DNA of 38,592 nucleotides from CAZNFR01 sp964572225 (GTDB lineage Bacteria > Bacteroidota > Bacteroidia > Bacteroidales > GCA-2748055): assembly GCA_964572225.1 (NCBI GenBank), contig CAZNFR010000030.1:1-38592 (forward strand), in the 5' to 3' direction. The position numbers and the translations under genes are program-made. This document shows positions 7,640 to 14,438 of this stretch, in pieces (position 1 is the first letter of the stretch; each line of letters begins with the position of its first letter). The notes under the pieces were generated by a model. It worked only from the letters and a program-made list of their open reading frames with translations. It did no database searches and was not told the origin of the DNA.

Positions 7640-8077
7640 CTATTTGGACATAGTCACAATCTGGGTATCAGTGTCGCCGTCTTTGGCAGCATCCAGAATA
7701 GCCTGGAAAAGTGCATTGGCAACCTCGGCTCCACCTGTAGCTCCCGTAACTGCGTCTATTTCCATGAAGGATGTGATATCCACATTTTCAAGAGCCTCCT
7801 CGTATTCGGGCACCCATACTCTTGGATGAGGCACCATGGGATATTCCGCATCTGTAGTGGCAGTCTTTAAATCTCCGTCTGCATTCACATAGTCATATTC
7901 AACATTCAATACTTCATCATCTTCAATTTCCACATTCATAAAGCCTTTCCATCCAAAATGAAATTCAGCTTCTTCTGCACTGAAGGTACCGTTCTCATAA
8001 ATATTCTCATCTTCTTTCTTACAGGCTGCCAATCCGACAATCAGGGCCAGCATCCATATTAATCCGGTTTTTTTCAT
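7640..8077 (-). CDS. FMN-binding-domain lipoprotein with a flavinylation motif
   Basis: A small exported lipoprotein (145 aa). The signal peptide ends in a lipobox with Cys19 (V-G-L-A-A-C-K-K). The mature part resembles an FMN-binding domain as found in NqrC/RnfG and in the extracellular electron-transfer protein PplA: a strand-rich start (Y-E-N-G-T-F-S-A, G-F-M-N-V-E-I-E-D-D-E-V) and then I-D-A-V-T-G-A-T (107-114). This matches the D-x-x-[ST]-G-A-[TS] site where ApbE attaches FMN through a phosphoester, which predicts FMN on Thr114. The proposed role is a redox carrier at the outer face of a membrane; the partner is unknown, and no ApbE gene is in the window. A CRP/FNR-type palindrome lies 65-80 bases upstream of the start. 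The gene is single and ends in its own terminator. Confidence 0.75.
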   Translation of the reverse strand: MKKTGLIWMLALIVGLAACKKEDENIYENGTFSAEEAEFHFGWKGFMNVEIEDDEVLNVEYDYVNADGDLKTATTDAEYPMVPHPRVWVPEYEEALENVDITSFMEIDAVTGATGGAEVANALFQAILDAAKDGDTDTQIVTMSK

Positions 8078-8141
8078 ATCTGTCTGTTTTAAATTTGATT
8101 TTGCATGCTAAATTAAATAAACCTGAAATATCTTAAATTAT

Positions 8142-8157
8142 TGTGAATGGTTTCACA
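8142..8157. promoter_or_regulatory. CRP/FNR-family type binding site
   Basis: TGTGA-ATGGTT-TCACA is a perfect match to the TGTGA-N6-TCACA consensus of the CRP branch of the CRP/FNR family. It lies 65-80 bases before the start codon of the flavinylation-motif lipoprotein and past the end of the nucleoside hydrolase gene, so it most likely controls the lipoprotein gene. No CRP/FNR regulator is in the window. Confidence 0.55.
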
Positions 8158-8248
8158 GTTAAATAAAATCGTTCTAAATAAGTTATATCATACTGATAAA
8201 GAAGGATTTATTAATAGCCAGTACCCTAAACCAGGGTAGGTTTGAAAT

Positions 8249-9238
8249 TTATCGACTTAAGGATCGATAAAAGTCGTTCAAAATAGCTTCTCTATTAAAG
8301 TTGTGGACCATGGTTATGCTGTCTTCCTTTGTTGAAATTTCTTTCCAGCCTCCTTCCTTGTAGCGGGAAGGCGGGATCATGATTTTTTCAGCGTAATCAG
8401 GATTTTTTACGATAGCCACAGCGGCTAGGTCGAACAGGGATCTACTTCCCTCTTCCCCATAAAGCTCTATATTCTCCCAGAGGTTAACGGCATAATCCCC
8501 AAAGTTCCTGAAGTATCCTCCGTTCCTTCCTTCGATGGAATCGATGATTACCGGACCCATTCCCGGAAAATCTTTTCTGACCTTATCGATGGAGATGCTA
8601 ACGGCAGCTGTTCCATCTTCTCTTCCATAAGCGACCAGGGCCATTTCAAAATCCACCTTCGAGTCGAGCACGCGGTTCAGGGAAGCCGGATCATTGACCA
8701 GGTTATATTCTCCAGGATCGGGATAGTTTGAACCCAGCCAGACCACCTTTATCCTGTCTTTTAAGCCGGGATCCTTATCCAGGGCAAGGGCTATGTTGGT
8801 TAATTTGCCAAGAGCGATAACCGTAAGAGGTGTTTCCTCTTTACGGGATGAATGCTCGATGATAAAATCTACTGCTTCCTTACCATCAAATTCACCCTCC
8901 ATGATTTTGCTAATTTCTTCATAATTTCCATCGGCCCCTTTTAGTACGGGCATTTGTGGCCAGAGATCAAAGAGTCTGGTAATCCGAACGGCCTCTTTCC
9001 ATTGGCCCTCAATCCCCTCACCCACCTGAGTGTTATTTACGGTAATTCCTTCAATCCTAAAAAAATTCTGATTGGCGAAGGCATAAGCAAGGGCATGCTG
9101 GTCATCCAACTCATTATTGGCATCTGTATCAATAATTATTCTGACCTTTTCGGCAGCCTGGGGATTGGGCTCTTTTGGTTTGCAGGCTGTAAGTACCAAA
9201 AGCAAAATGGCCAGGGAAGGGGTAAAAAAGTTTTTCAT
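8249..9238 (-). CDS. Inosine-uridine-preferring nucleoside hydrolase family lipoprotein
   Basis: This family cleaves the N-glycosidic bond of ribonucleosides to give a base and ribose, using a calcium-bound water. The N-terminal calcium motif appears as D-T-D-A-N-N-E-L-D-D, a variant of D-T-D-P-G-x-D-D. Later landmarks are a Y-N-L-V-N-D-P-A-S segment (compare the family F-N-x-x-N-D-P-E-A) and S-L-F-D-L-A-A-V at the position of the last calcium-binding aspartate. A lipoprotein signal (L-L-L-V-L-T-A-C-K) puts it outside the cytoplasm. This distinguishes it from the cytoplasmic salvage enzymes and suggests a periplasmic or surface scavenging role. Secreted relatives have also been linked to other ribosides, so the substrate is open. 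The frame begins at 9274; 9238 gives the most normal signal peptide. Confidence 0.83.
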   Translation of the reverse strand: MKNFFTPSLAILLLVLTACKPKEPNPQAAEKVRIIIDTDANNELDDQHALAYAFANQNFFRIEGITVNNTQVGEGIEGQWKEAVRITRLFDLWPQMPVLKGADGNYEEISKIMEGEFDGKEAVDFIIEHSSRKEETPLTVIALGKLTNIALALDKDPGLKDRIKVVWLGSNYPDPGEYNLVNDPASLNRVLDSKVDFEMALVAYGREDGTAAVSISIDKVRKDFPGMGPVIIDSIEGRNGGYFRNFGDYAVNLWENIELYGEEGSRSLFDLAAVAIVKNPDYAEKIMIPPSRYKEGGWKEISTKEDSITMVHNFNREAILNDFYRSLSR

Positions 9239-9541
9239 GGGTATATTCATAGTTAAGTGATTGCTATAATTCAAAACGGAATGATATCTGATTCAGGAAG
9301 CACAAATCCTGCCCCCCTATTTAAAATCCATAGAAAATTCCGCACTATAAAAACCAGGTGCTCAATGTCTAAAATTAATATTTTCTTCGTATCTAATTAA
9401 GAATAATTTTAAAGGTGTTTTTCTGGCACTGGATAAAATTAATGTTTAATTTAGAATCCGGTAATAACTAACCCCTTAAACCAAATTCTTGATTTTCAAT
9501 AGATTAAGAATTGAAGATTTAAGGCTCGGAACATAGCAATC
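9239..9541. other. AT-rich intergenic region between divergent genes
   Basis: These 303 bases separate the starts of the nucleoside hydrolase and the VOC protein and should hold both promoters. I found no clear TAnnTTTG element in either direction. The only structure I noticed is a 7-bp inverted repeat, AATTCTT (9484-9490) and AAGAATT (9506-9512), upstream of the VOC gene. Confidence 0.4.
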
Positions 9542-10069
9542 ATGAAAAAGAAAATTTATGCCAGTGCAGCTGTACTTTCTACGATCTCTGCCATTTTCAT
9601 CATTTTTTCCTTCTCTTATAATCGATTCGACAGTGATGTAATTCAGGTGGGGGTTGTGGTTTCTGATCTTGAAAAATCCACTTCTTTTTACAAAGACATT
9701 ATTGGGATGAAAGAAACCGGAGGTTTCTCCATCACTCCTGAGTTTGGAAAATCTTCGGGTTTAAGCAACGGTGAACCTTTCGATGTGAAGGTACTGAGGC
9801 TATCGGACACCGAACATGTCACCCAATGGAAACTTATGAGTTTTGGGGTAAATCCGGAACATAGGCCTTCGGGATTTATTCAGGATGATCTGGGCATGCA
9901 ATACATTACCATTAACGTTAAATCCCTTGCCCCGATTATCAAAACAATCCGGGAGAACGGAATCCGGTTTCTAGGAGAAACCCCGGTTGAACTCAAGAAC
10001 GGAAATTATTTTGTACTGATCCAGGATCCCGATGGGATTTTTATAGAACTCATAGGTCCTATGAATTAG
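9542..10069 (+). CDS. VOC (glyoxalase/bleomycin-resistance fold) protein with N-terminal membrane anchor
   Basis: A 175-residue protein. Residues about 6-27 form one hydrophobic segment (signal or anchor), and the rest is one VOC module. The fold landmarks are I-Q-V-G-V-V-V-S-D-L-E-K-S-T-x-F-Y-K-D-I-I-G-M at the start and N-Y-F-V-L-I-Q-D-P-D-G-I-F-I-E-L near the end. The final Glu of I-F-I-E-L is the usual metal ligand. The expected ligand at the start of the domain is not a His or Gln in the common place (the protein reads D-V-I-Q-V-G, so Gln may serve). Members cover glyoxalases, dioxygenases, epimerases and binding proteins, and nothing here tells which. Its stop codon directly abuts the stop of the convergent USP-TPR gene. 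Confidence 0.8.
   Translation: MKKKIYASAAVLSTISAIFIIFSFSYNRFDSDVIQVGVVVSDLEKSTSFYKDIIGMKETGGFSITPEFGKSSGLSNGEPFDVKVLRLSDTEHVTQWKLMSFGVNPEHRPSGFIQDDLGMQYITINVKSLAPIIKTIRENGIRFLGETPVELKNGNYFVLIQDPDGIFIELIGPMN
10050..10064. terminator. Possible bidirectional hairpin at abutting gene ends
   Basis: TCATAGG-T-CCTATGA is a perfect 7-bp inverted repeat around a single base; in RNA about five pairs with a five-base loop would form. It lies inside the last codons of the VOC gene, where two genes converge with no space between them. No strong T-run follows on either strand, so termination is only a possibility. Confidence 0.3.
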
Positions 10070-11215
10070 TTATTTCCCGGTTATTTTTAGTGCTTTTTTT
10101 AGTGTGTCTGCCTTCCATAATCTTTCCAGAAGTTCACGGGCAGTATTATGGTACTGTTCCGCTTTTTCCTTGTCTCCCATTTTTTGATAAGCATTGGAAG
10201 CCCCAAACCAGGCGGGGATGAAAAACTGGTAAATGAGCAGGCATTGCTCCCAGCTATAGGCCGCTTTTTCATAATCTCCGGATGCAAAGTGCTTGTTGGC
10301 CTGAGACATCAGTTTCTCAATGCTATCAATCTGACTTTCAAAAAGATTATTGAGGATATTCCTGGATTTGGTGGTAATGAAGGAGGAAGGGACCTCTCTG
10401 ATAACCTTTTCCGTAATGCTACCCATAAGGATCCGGCTAAGACCTGTACGTCCGGTGGTTCCCATTAGCAGTAGGTCGGCCTCGCTGCTTCGCAGCTGAT
10501 TCAGGATGACCACATCCGGAACTCCCTGCAGCACCCTGGACTCAAGGGATACACCTTCGAAATCAAAATCCGACAAAAATTTACTAAACTGAATGGAATA
10601 CCTTTTGAGTCCGCTCTCATTCTGTTCGTTCAGATTGGTTCTGATCCATCGTGAAGTGACCTCTATGGGTTCAAAAACGCTGAATACCGTCAGTTTCGCC
10701 TGTAACTTCCGGGATAACATAATAGCATTGGAAAGCGCCCTTCTGGAGGCTTCCGAGAAATCTACCGGACATGAAATGTTTTTAATCTCAGGATTGCTTT
10801 CAGGTTTAACCGCCCAAACGGGTACCGTCGTTTTACGGATTACCTTCTCAGTGGTGATCCCCAGTGGGTATGAATCGTTTTCTTCGTCAAATCCTGACCC
10901 CATCAGGATCAAATTGACTTCTTCGGTCTCGGCCACCTGAATAATCTGATCAAAAGCACTTCCCTCCAGGGTCAAGGTCCTTATCCTTTTAACTCCCTTA
11001 TTATCAAGCTTTTCTTTAATCGTCTTTATCGTCTCATTGCTGGTTTTGAGCAAATAATCATGAACCTCAAGATCTTCATAATTATTGGGTATAACATTCA
11101 GCAAGGTGATCCTTGAATTAAAGATATTTGCGAGATTGGCTCCGGTATGGATCAAACTTTCGTTATCAACATCGTTTATATCGATGGCCATCAATATTTT
11201 ATCCAACATTCTCAT
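10070..11215 (-). CDS. Tandem universal stress protein with C-terminal TPR domain
   Basis: A 381-residue cytoplasmic protein. USP domain 1 spans about 4-138 and USP domain 2 about 146-283. Domain 2 keeps the ATP-binding signature G-x2-G-x9-G-[ST] (M-G-T-T-G-R-T-G, then M-G-S-I-T, about 251-267). Domain 1 is degenerate there (M-G-S-G-F-D-E-E). Residues about 296-365 form helical repeats of tetratricopeptide type (A-N-K-H-F-A-S-G-D-Y-E-K-A-A-Y-S-W, then A-Y-Q-K-M-G-D-K-E-K-A-E-Q-Y), likely a protein-docking tail. The gene lies 44 bases after mrpG on the same strand and is probably the last gene of the antiporter operon. It may sense ATP or stress and act on the antiporter; that link is inferred from position. 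Confidence 0.87.
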   Translation of the reverse strand: MRMLDKILMAIDINDVDNESLIHTGANLANIFNSRITLLNVIPNNYEDLEVHDYLLKTSNETIKTIKEKLDNKGVKRIRTLTLEGSAFDQIIQVAETEEVNLILMGSGFDEENDSYPLGITTEKVIRKTTVPVWAVKPESNPEIKNISCPVDFSEASRRALSNAIMLSRKLQAKLTVFSVFEPIEVTSRWIRTNLNEQNESGLKRYSIQFSKFLSDFDFEGVSLESRVLQGVPDVVILNQLRSSEADLLLMGTTGRTGLSRILMGSITEKVIREVPSSFITTKSRNILNNLFESQIDSIEKLMSQANKHFASGDYEKAAYSWEQCLLIYQFFIPAWFGASNAYQKMGDKEKAEQYHNTARELLERLWKADTLKKALKITGK

Positions 11216-11259
11216 GATCTTTCAAAATTTTCTGGTTAACAACTAAACTCTGTATACTT

Positions 11260-11601
11260 CTATTCTTCCTTCTTTACTCTCTCTTCATCGGGTTCTAAAG
11301 GTTTTTCGGGACTCCAGAGGGGGATCTTCATATGAAGAGCTACTCTGGAGAGCATATGGGCACCCACGGGGGTGGTAAGAAAAAGGAATACGATAATGGC
11401 GATTGCTTTAAGAATTACCATTATTTCGGTGAAGAACAATATATAACCGACCAGTATCAGAAAAAGACCCAAAGAAGTTGCCTTGGTCGCCGCGTGCATT
11501 CGCATGTAGAAATCTGGCAGGCGGACAATCCCCAATGATGCAATAAACACAAAAAGGGATCCTGCTAAAACCAGAATTGATATCATCCATTCAGTTATCA
11601 T
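11260..11601 (-). CDS. mrpG: Mrp sodium/proton antiporter subunit G
   Basis: A 113-residue membrane protein with three hydrophobic helices, in the PhaG/MnhG/MrpG family. The recognisable core is the G-I-V-R-L-P-D-F-Y-M-R-M-H-A-A-T-K-A segment after the first helix, followed by L-F-L-I-L-V-G and F-L-F-L-T-T-P-V-G-A-H. It is a small accessory subunit of the hetero-oligomeric antiporter. Its start overlaps the end of mrpF by 11 bases, which indicates translational coupling. The hydrophilic tail (P-E-K-P-L-E-P-D-E-E) is cytoplasmic by expectation. Confidence 0.93.
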   Translation of the reverse strand: MITEWMISILVLAGSLFVFIASLGIVRLPDFYMRMHAATKATSLGLFLILVGYILFFTEIMVILKAIAIIVFLFLTTPVGAHMLSRVALHMKIPLWSPEKPLEPDEERVKKEE

Positions 11602-11869
11602 CTTTTTCCTTATTTAAGTATTTCGCAATCATTACCGTTCCCATGAATACCATCAGTGACATGATCACCACCACATCGATATACCTTCTTTCCTCCACCA
11701 GAAGGGAATAGATCAGTATTATTCCCATGATAATCGAAGCGATCAGATCCAGTGCCACTACACGGTCGGGCAGAGAAGGCCCTGTAATGATGCGTAACAG
11801 CGACAGGATCACTGAGATCATGAGTATTGCCATGGATATTTTTAACATCAGTTCCATAATTCTATTCAT
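11591..11869 (-). CDS. mrpF: Mrp sodium/proton antiporter subunit F
   Basis: A 92-residue protein with three predicted helices. It shows the family motif R-I-I-T-G-P-S-L-P-D-R-V-V-A-L-D between helices 1 and 2; the aspartates here are conserved in MrpF. It overlaps mrpE by 8 bases and mrpG by 11 bases. It is a small integral subunit, and the transport path is attributed to the larger A and D subunits. Confidence 0.93.
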   Translation of the reverse strand: MNRIMELMLKISMAILMISVILSLLRIITGPSLPDRVVALDLIASIIMGIILIYSLLVEERRYIDVVVIMSLMVFMGTVMIAKYLNKEKDDN

Positions 11870-12185
11870 AAAGTTTCAGGATCCGATCCTGAAGTCTGTA
11901 GATATCCCGGATAAAAAGTCCTACGTCATCGCAATACATGGAATGTACTAGCAATTCATTTTTTTCTTCCATATAATCAAGGCTAAGAGTCCCGGGAGTC
12001 ATGGATATTAAGTTTGAGACCGCGAGTAAATATCCTTTCTTTCCGGATTTCAGTTTTACAGAAACCAGTGCAGGTGTCATTTTGAACCCTGGTGTCAGTA
12101 TATCCATAGCGATGGAAATATTAGACTCAATCACTTTCCAGAGGTAGTAGAAAATAAATCCAATGATTCTGAAAGGTTTTCTCAT
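11862..12185 (-). CDS. mrpE: Mrp sodium/proton antiporter subunit E
   Basis: A 107-residue protein of the MnhE/MrpE family, shorter than the roughly 160 aa of many homologues because the N-terminal helices are reduced to one (I-I-G-F-I-F-Y-Y-L-W-K). The conserved C-terminal region is present: a L-K-S-G-K-K-G-Y-L-L-A-V-S-N-L-I-S-M-T-P-G-T-L-S-L-D core followed by L-L-V-H-S-M-Y. The T-P-G-T segment is the family hallmark. It starts five bases after the mrpD stop and overlaps mrpF by 8 bases. Confidence 0.9.
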   Translation of the reverse strand: MRKPFRIIGFIFYYLWKVIESNISIAMDILTPGFKMTPALVSVKLKSGKKGYLLAVSNLISMTPGTLSLDYMEEKNELLVHSMYCDDVGLFIRDIYRLQDRILKLYE

Positions 12186-12190
12186 TCTAA

Positions 12191-13678
12191 CTAATTATTA
12201 TATAGAACTTTATCAATATAAACCTCGGGATGAAGCAATTGTTCTGCTGCTTCCGAGGAGATCTGTATAAAATAACCACCGAAGATCCCCATGAGTATGG
12301 TGATAAGTGCCAGAACACTTACCGGAATATACATGGTGGCGGGGATTCGGCCTTCCTGTCTGTTTTTATCATCCCCTGAAGGATCTTTTTTCCAAAAAAC
12401 CTCGTTCCAGATTTTTATCATGGAAAACAGGGTCAATAAGCTTACCAGCACTGCCACTGCTGTTATGAGGTATTTTTCCGCTTCAAAACCTGCATAAATG
12501 AGGTATAATTTTCCTACGAATCCGCTAAAGGGAGGTATTCCGGCAAGACCCATGGCTGGCACTAAAAAGAGAATGGCAAGGAAGGGACTGGATTTGTACA
12601 AGCCTCCCAATTCCTTCAGCTCAAAACTACCCCTAAGCTGATTTACCATACCAGAGGCAAGGAAAGTGTTTGTTTTGGCAACTATATTGTGGGCCATATA
12701 AAAAATTGCTCCGGCCACACCTGCCACGGTAAAGAGTCCGAGCCCAAGCACCATGTACCCAATCTGACTGATGATATGAAAAGAAAGAATTTTTCTCATC
12801 TCAAACTGTGAGGCAGCCGTCAGAACGCCCACTACCATGGTGAATCCGGCAAGTACAAGTAGAAGAGCCTGCCAGAATTCCAGGTTCTCGATGAAGAACA
12901 TGGTATAAAAACGGATCATAGCGTACATCCCCACCTTGGTTAACAATCCGGCAAATAATGCGGTTACGGAAACCGGGGGTGTATGGTAACTTGCAGGTAG
13001 CCAGAAAAACAGTGGGAAAATGGCGGATTTAATACCGAAGGCAATAAAAAATAACATTGCAGAAGTATTGACCAGTATGGACTCTTCGCTTTCCCTCATC
13101 AGTTCAGCAAGGGCGGCCATATTCAGGGTTCCGGTTTTCCCGTACAATAGGCCGATCCCGGCCAGGAAGAAAAGGGAAGAAACCAGGTTCATGCTTACAT
13201 ATTTCACGGCCCCTCTAAGCTGTGCCCTTTCCCTCCCCAGAGTTATCAGTACGAAAGAACCCAGGAGCATTACTTCAAACCAAACATACAGATTGAAAAT
13301 ATCTCCGGTAATAAATGCTCCGTTTACTCCCATCAAAACCGCATAAAAAAAGAGGTAAAAGCGATTCCTGTGCCTTTGAGGGTCAATCTGCGACCAGGAG
13401 TAAATGCCAACCACCACGGCTATAAGACCCGAGAGCACCAGCATAATTGCACTGAACCTATCGACCACCAGTGTGATCCCGAAGGGAGCTTCCCACCCTC
13501 CGGTATACAGAACCTGAATCCCCTCTTCGAAAACTTTTTTAAATATGAACAGCGCCTGAAGAAGCAGTAGCGGGCTACCACTGACCCCAACGATCCTTTG
13601 CCATTTTCTTCCTCGGGGAATTAGCAGAAGCAGAATAATAAAGAAAAGGGGCAATATTACGGGTAAAGCTATGATCAT
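12191..13678 (-). CDS. mrpD: Mrp sodium/proton antiporter subunit D
   Basis: A 495-residue, roughly 14-helix protein related to NuoN/NuoM of complex I. Key residues of the proton path are present: Glu135 in Y-V-W-F-E-V-M-L-L-G-S, Lys217 in F-G-I-K-S-A-I-F-P, and Lys248 in L-L-T-K-V-G-M-Y-A. The discontinuous-helix neighbourhood F-W-L-P-A-S-Y-H-T-P-P is intact. It probably forms one of the two antiporter channels with MrpA. The gene begins two bases after the mrpC stop codon. Confidence 0.95.
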   Translation of the reverse strand: MIIALPVILPLFFIILLLLIPRGRKWQRIVGVSGSPLLLLQALFIFKKVFEEGIQVLYTGGWEAPFGITLVVDRFSAIMLVLSGLIAVVVGIYSWSQIDPQRHRNRFYLFFYAVLMGVNGAFITGDIFNLYVWFEVMLLGSFVLITLGRERAQLRGAVKYVSMNLVSSLFFLAGIGLLYGKTGTLNMAALAELMRESEESILVNTSAMLFFIAFGIKSAIFPLFFWLPASYHTPPVSVTALFAGLLTKVGMYAMIRFYTMFFIENLEFWQALLLVLAGFTMVVGVLTAASQFEMRKILSFHIISQIGYMVLGLGLFTVAGVAGAIFYMAHNIVAKTNTFLASGMVNQLRGSFELKELGGLYKSSPFLAILFLVPAMGLAGIPPFSGFVGKLYLIYAGFEAEKYLITAVAVLVSLLTLFSMIKIWNEVFWKKDPSGDDKNRQEGRIPATMYIPVSVLALITILMGIFGGYFIQISSEAAEQLLHPEVYIDKVLYNN

Positions 13679-13680
13679 TT

Positions 13681-14025
13681 TCAGTCAGTTTCTTTTAGTT
13701 CATCCAGATCGTCGGTTCCGGTAACTTCAAAAAATTTATACTTGAGTGCGAGAGTGAATGCAACAATGCCAAAACCGATAACAATAGCGGTAAGAACCAG
13801 GGCCTGGGGAAGGGGGTCGGCCATAACCGCATTTTCAACTCCTTCTTGCACAAAAGCCGGTTTACCGCGGGTAAGGCCGGCAGATACAAAAATAACCAGG
13901 TTGGTTGCATTGCTGAGAAAGATTATCCCCAGGATCAGTTTAACAATACTCCTTCTCAGCATCATGTAAACCCCTGCAGCGTATAAAATACCTATTACAA
14001 AAGCCAGAATTATTTCCATTCCCAT
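13681..14025 (-). CDS. mrpC: Mrp sodium/proton antiporter subunit C
   Basis: A 114-residue, three-helix protein related to NuoK. Family segments are G-V-Y-M-M-L-R-R-S-I-V-K-L-I-L-G-I, L-S-N-A-T-N-L-V-I-F and D-P-L-P-Q-A-L-V-L-T-A-I-V-I-G-F-G. The N-A-x-N-L and D-P-x-P-Q-A-L-V-L-T motifs are diagnostic for MnhC/MrpC. It overlaps mrpB by 16 bases and is two bases from mrpD. Confidence 0.94.
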   Translation of the reverse strand: MGMEIILAFVIGILYAAGVYMMLRRSIVKLILGIIFLSNATNLVIFVSAGLTRGKPAFVQEGVENAVMADPLPQALVLTAIVIGFGIVAFTLALKYKFFEVTGTDDLDELKETD

Positions 14026-14438
14026 TCCTCCATTAATGCAATCATTACTTTGAGGGTAAAACCAATAACCACGAGGTAAACCCCAATATCAAACAAAAGC
14101 GGGGTACCGAGTTTGAGTTTAAAATCTGAAAGGACCTTGATTTCGATCCACCGGCCCTCCATAAAACTGCCCCCGTTGATAAGGGCAAAAAATCCACTGA
14201 CGATTGCCGCAAGGAGTCCGCTCCCCATCAAAACCGGAGGGGAAACCGGCAGGGTATCGTGCAATTTTGAAGATCCTGCCGAAAGGGCTAGCAACACATA
14301 TCCGCCCGCCGCAATGAGTCCGCCAATAAATCCCCCACCCGGTTCATTATGCCCACGAATAAGCACAATCACTGATATTACCAGCATTACCGGTTGTATT
14401 CTCCTTGCAGCAGCTTCAAAAATTCGGGTATCTTTCAT
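14010..14438 (-). CDS. mrpB: Mrp sodium/proton antiporter subunit B
   Basis: A 142-residue, four-helix protein of the MnhB family. The signature R-G-H-N-E-P-G-G-G-F-I-G-G-L is complete, and a second conserved region, G-T-P-L-L-F-D-I-G-V-Y-L-V-V-I-G, follows. It starts within the last codons of mrpA (4-base ATGA-type overlap) and overlaps mrpC by 16 bases. Confidence 0.95.
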   Translation of the reverse strand: MKDTRIFEAAARRIQPVMLVISVIVLIRGHNEPGGGFIGGLIAAGGYVLLALSAGSSKLHDTLPVSPPVLMGSGLLAAIVSGFFALINGGSFMEGRWIEIKVLSDFKLKLGTPLLFDIGVYLVVIGFTLKVMIALMEEWEWK

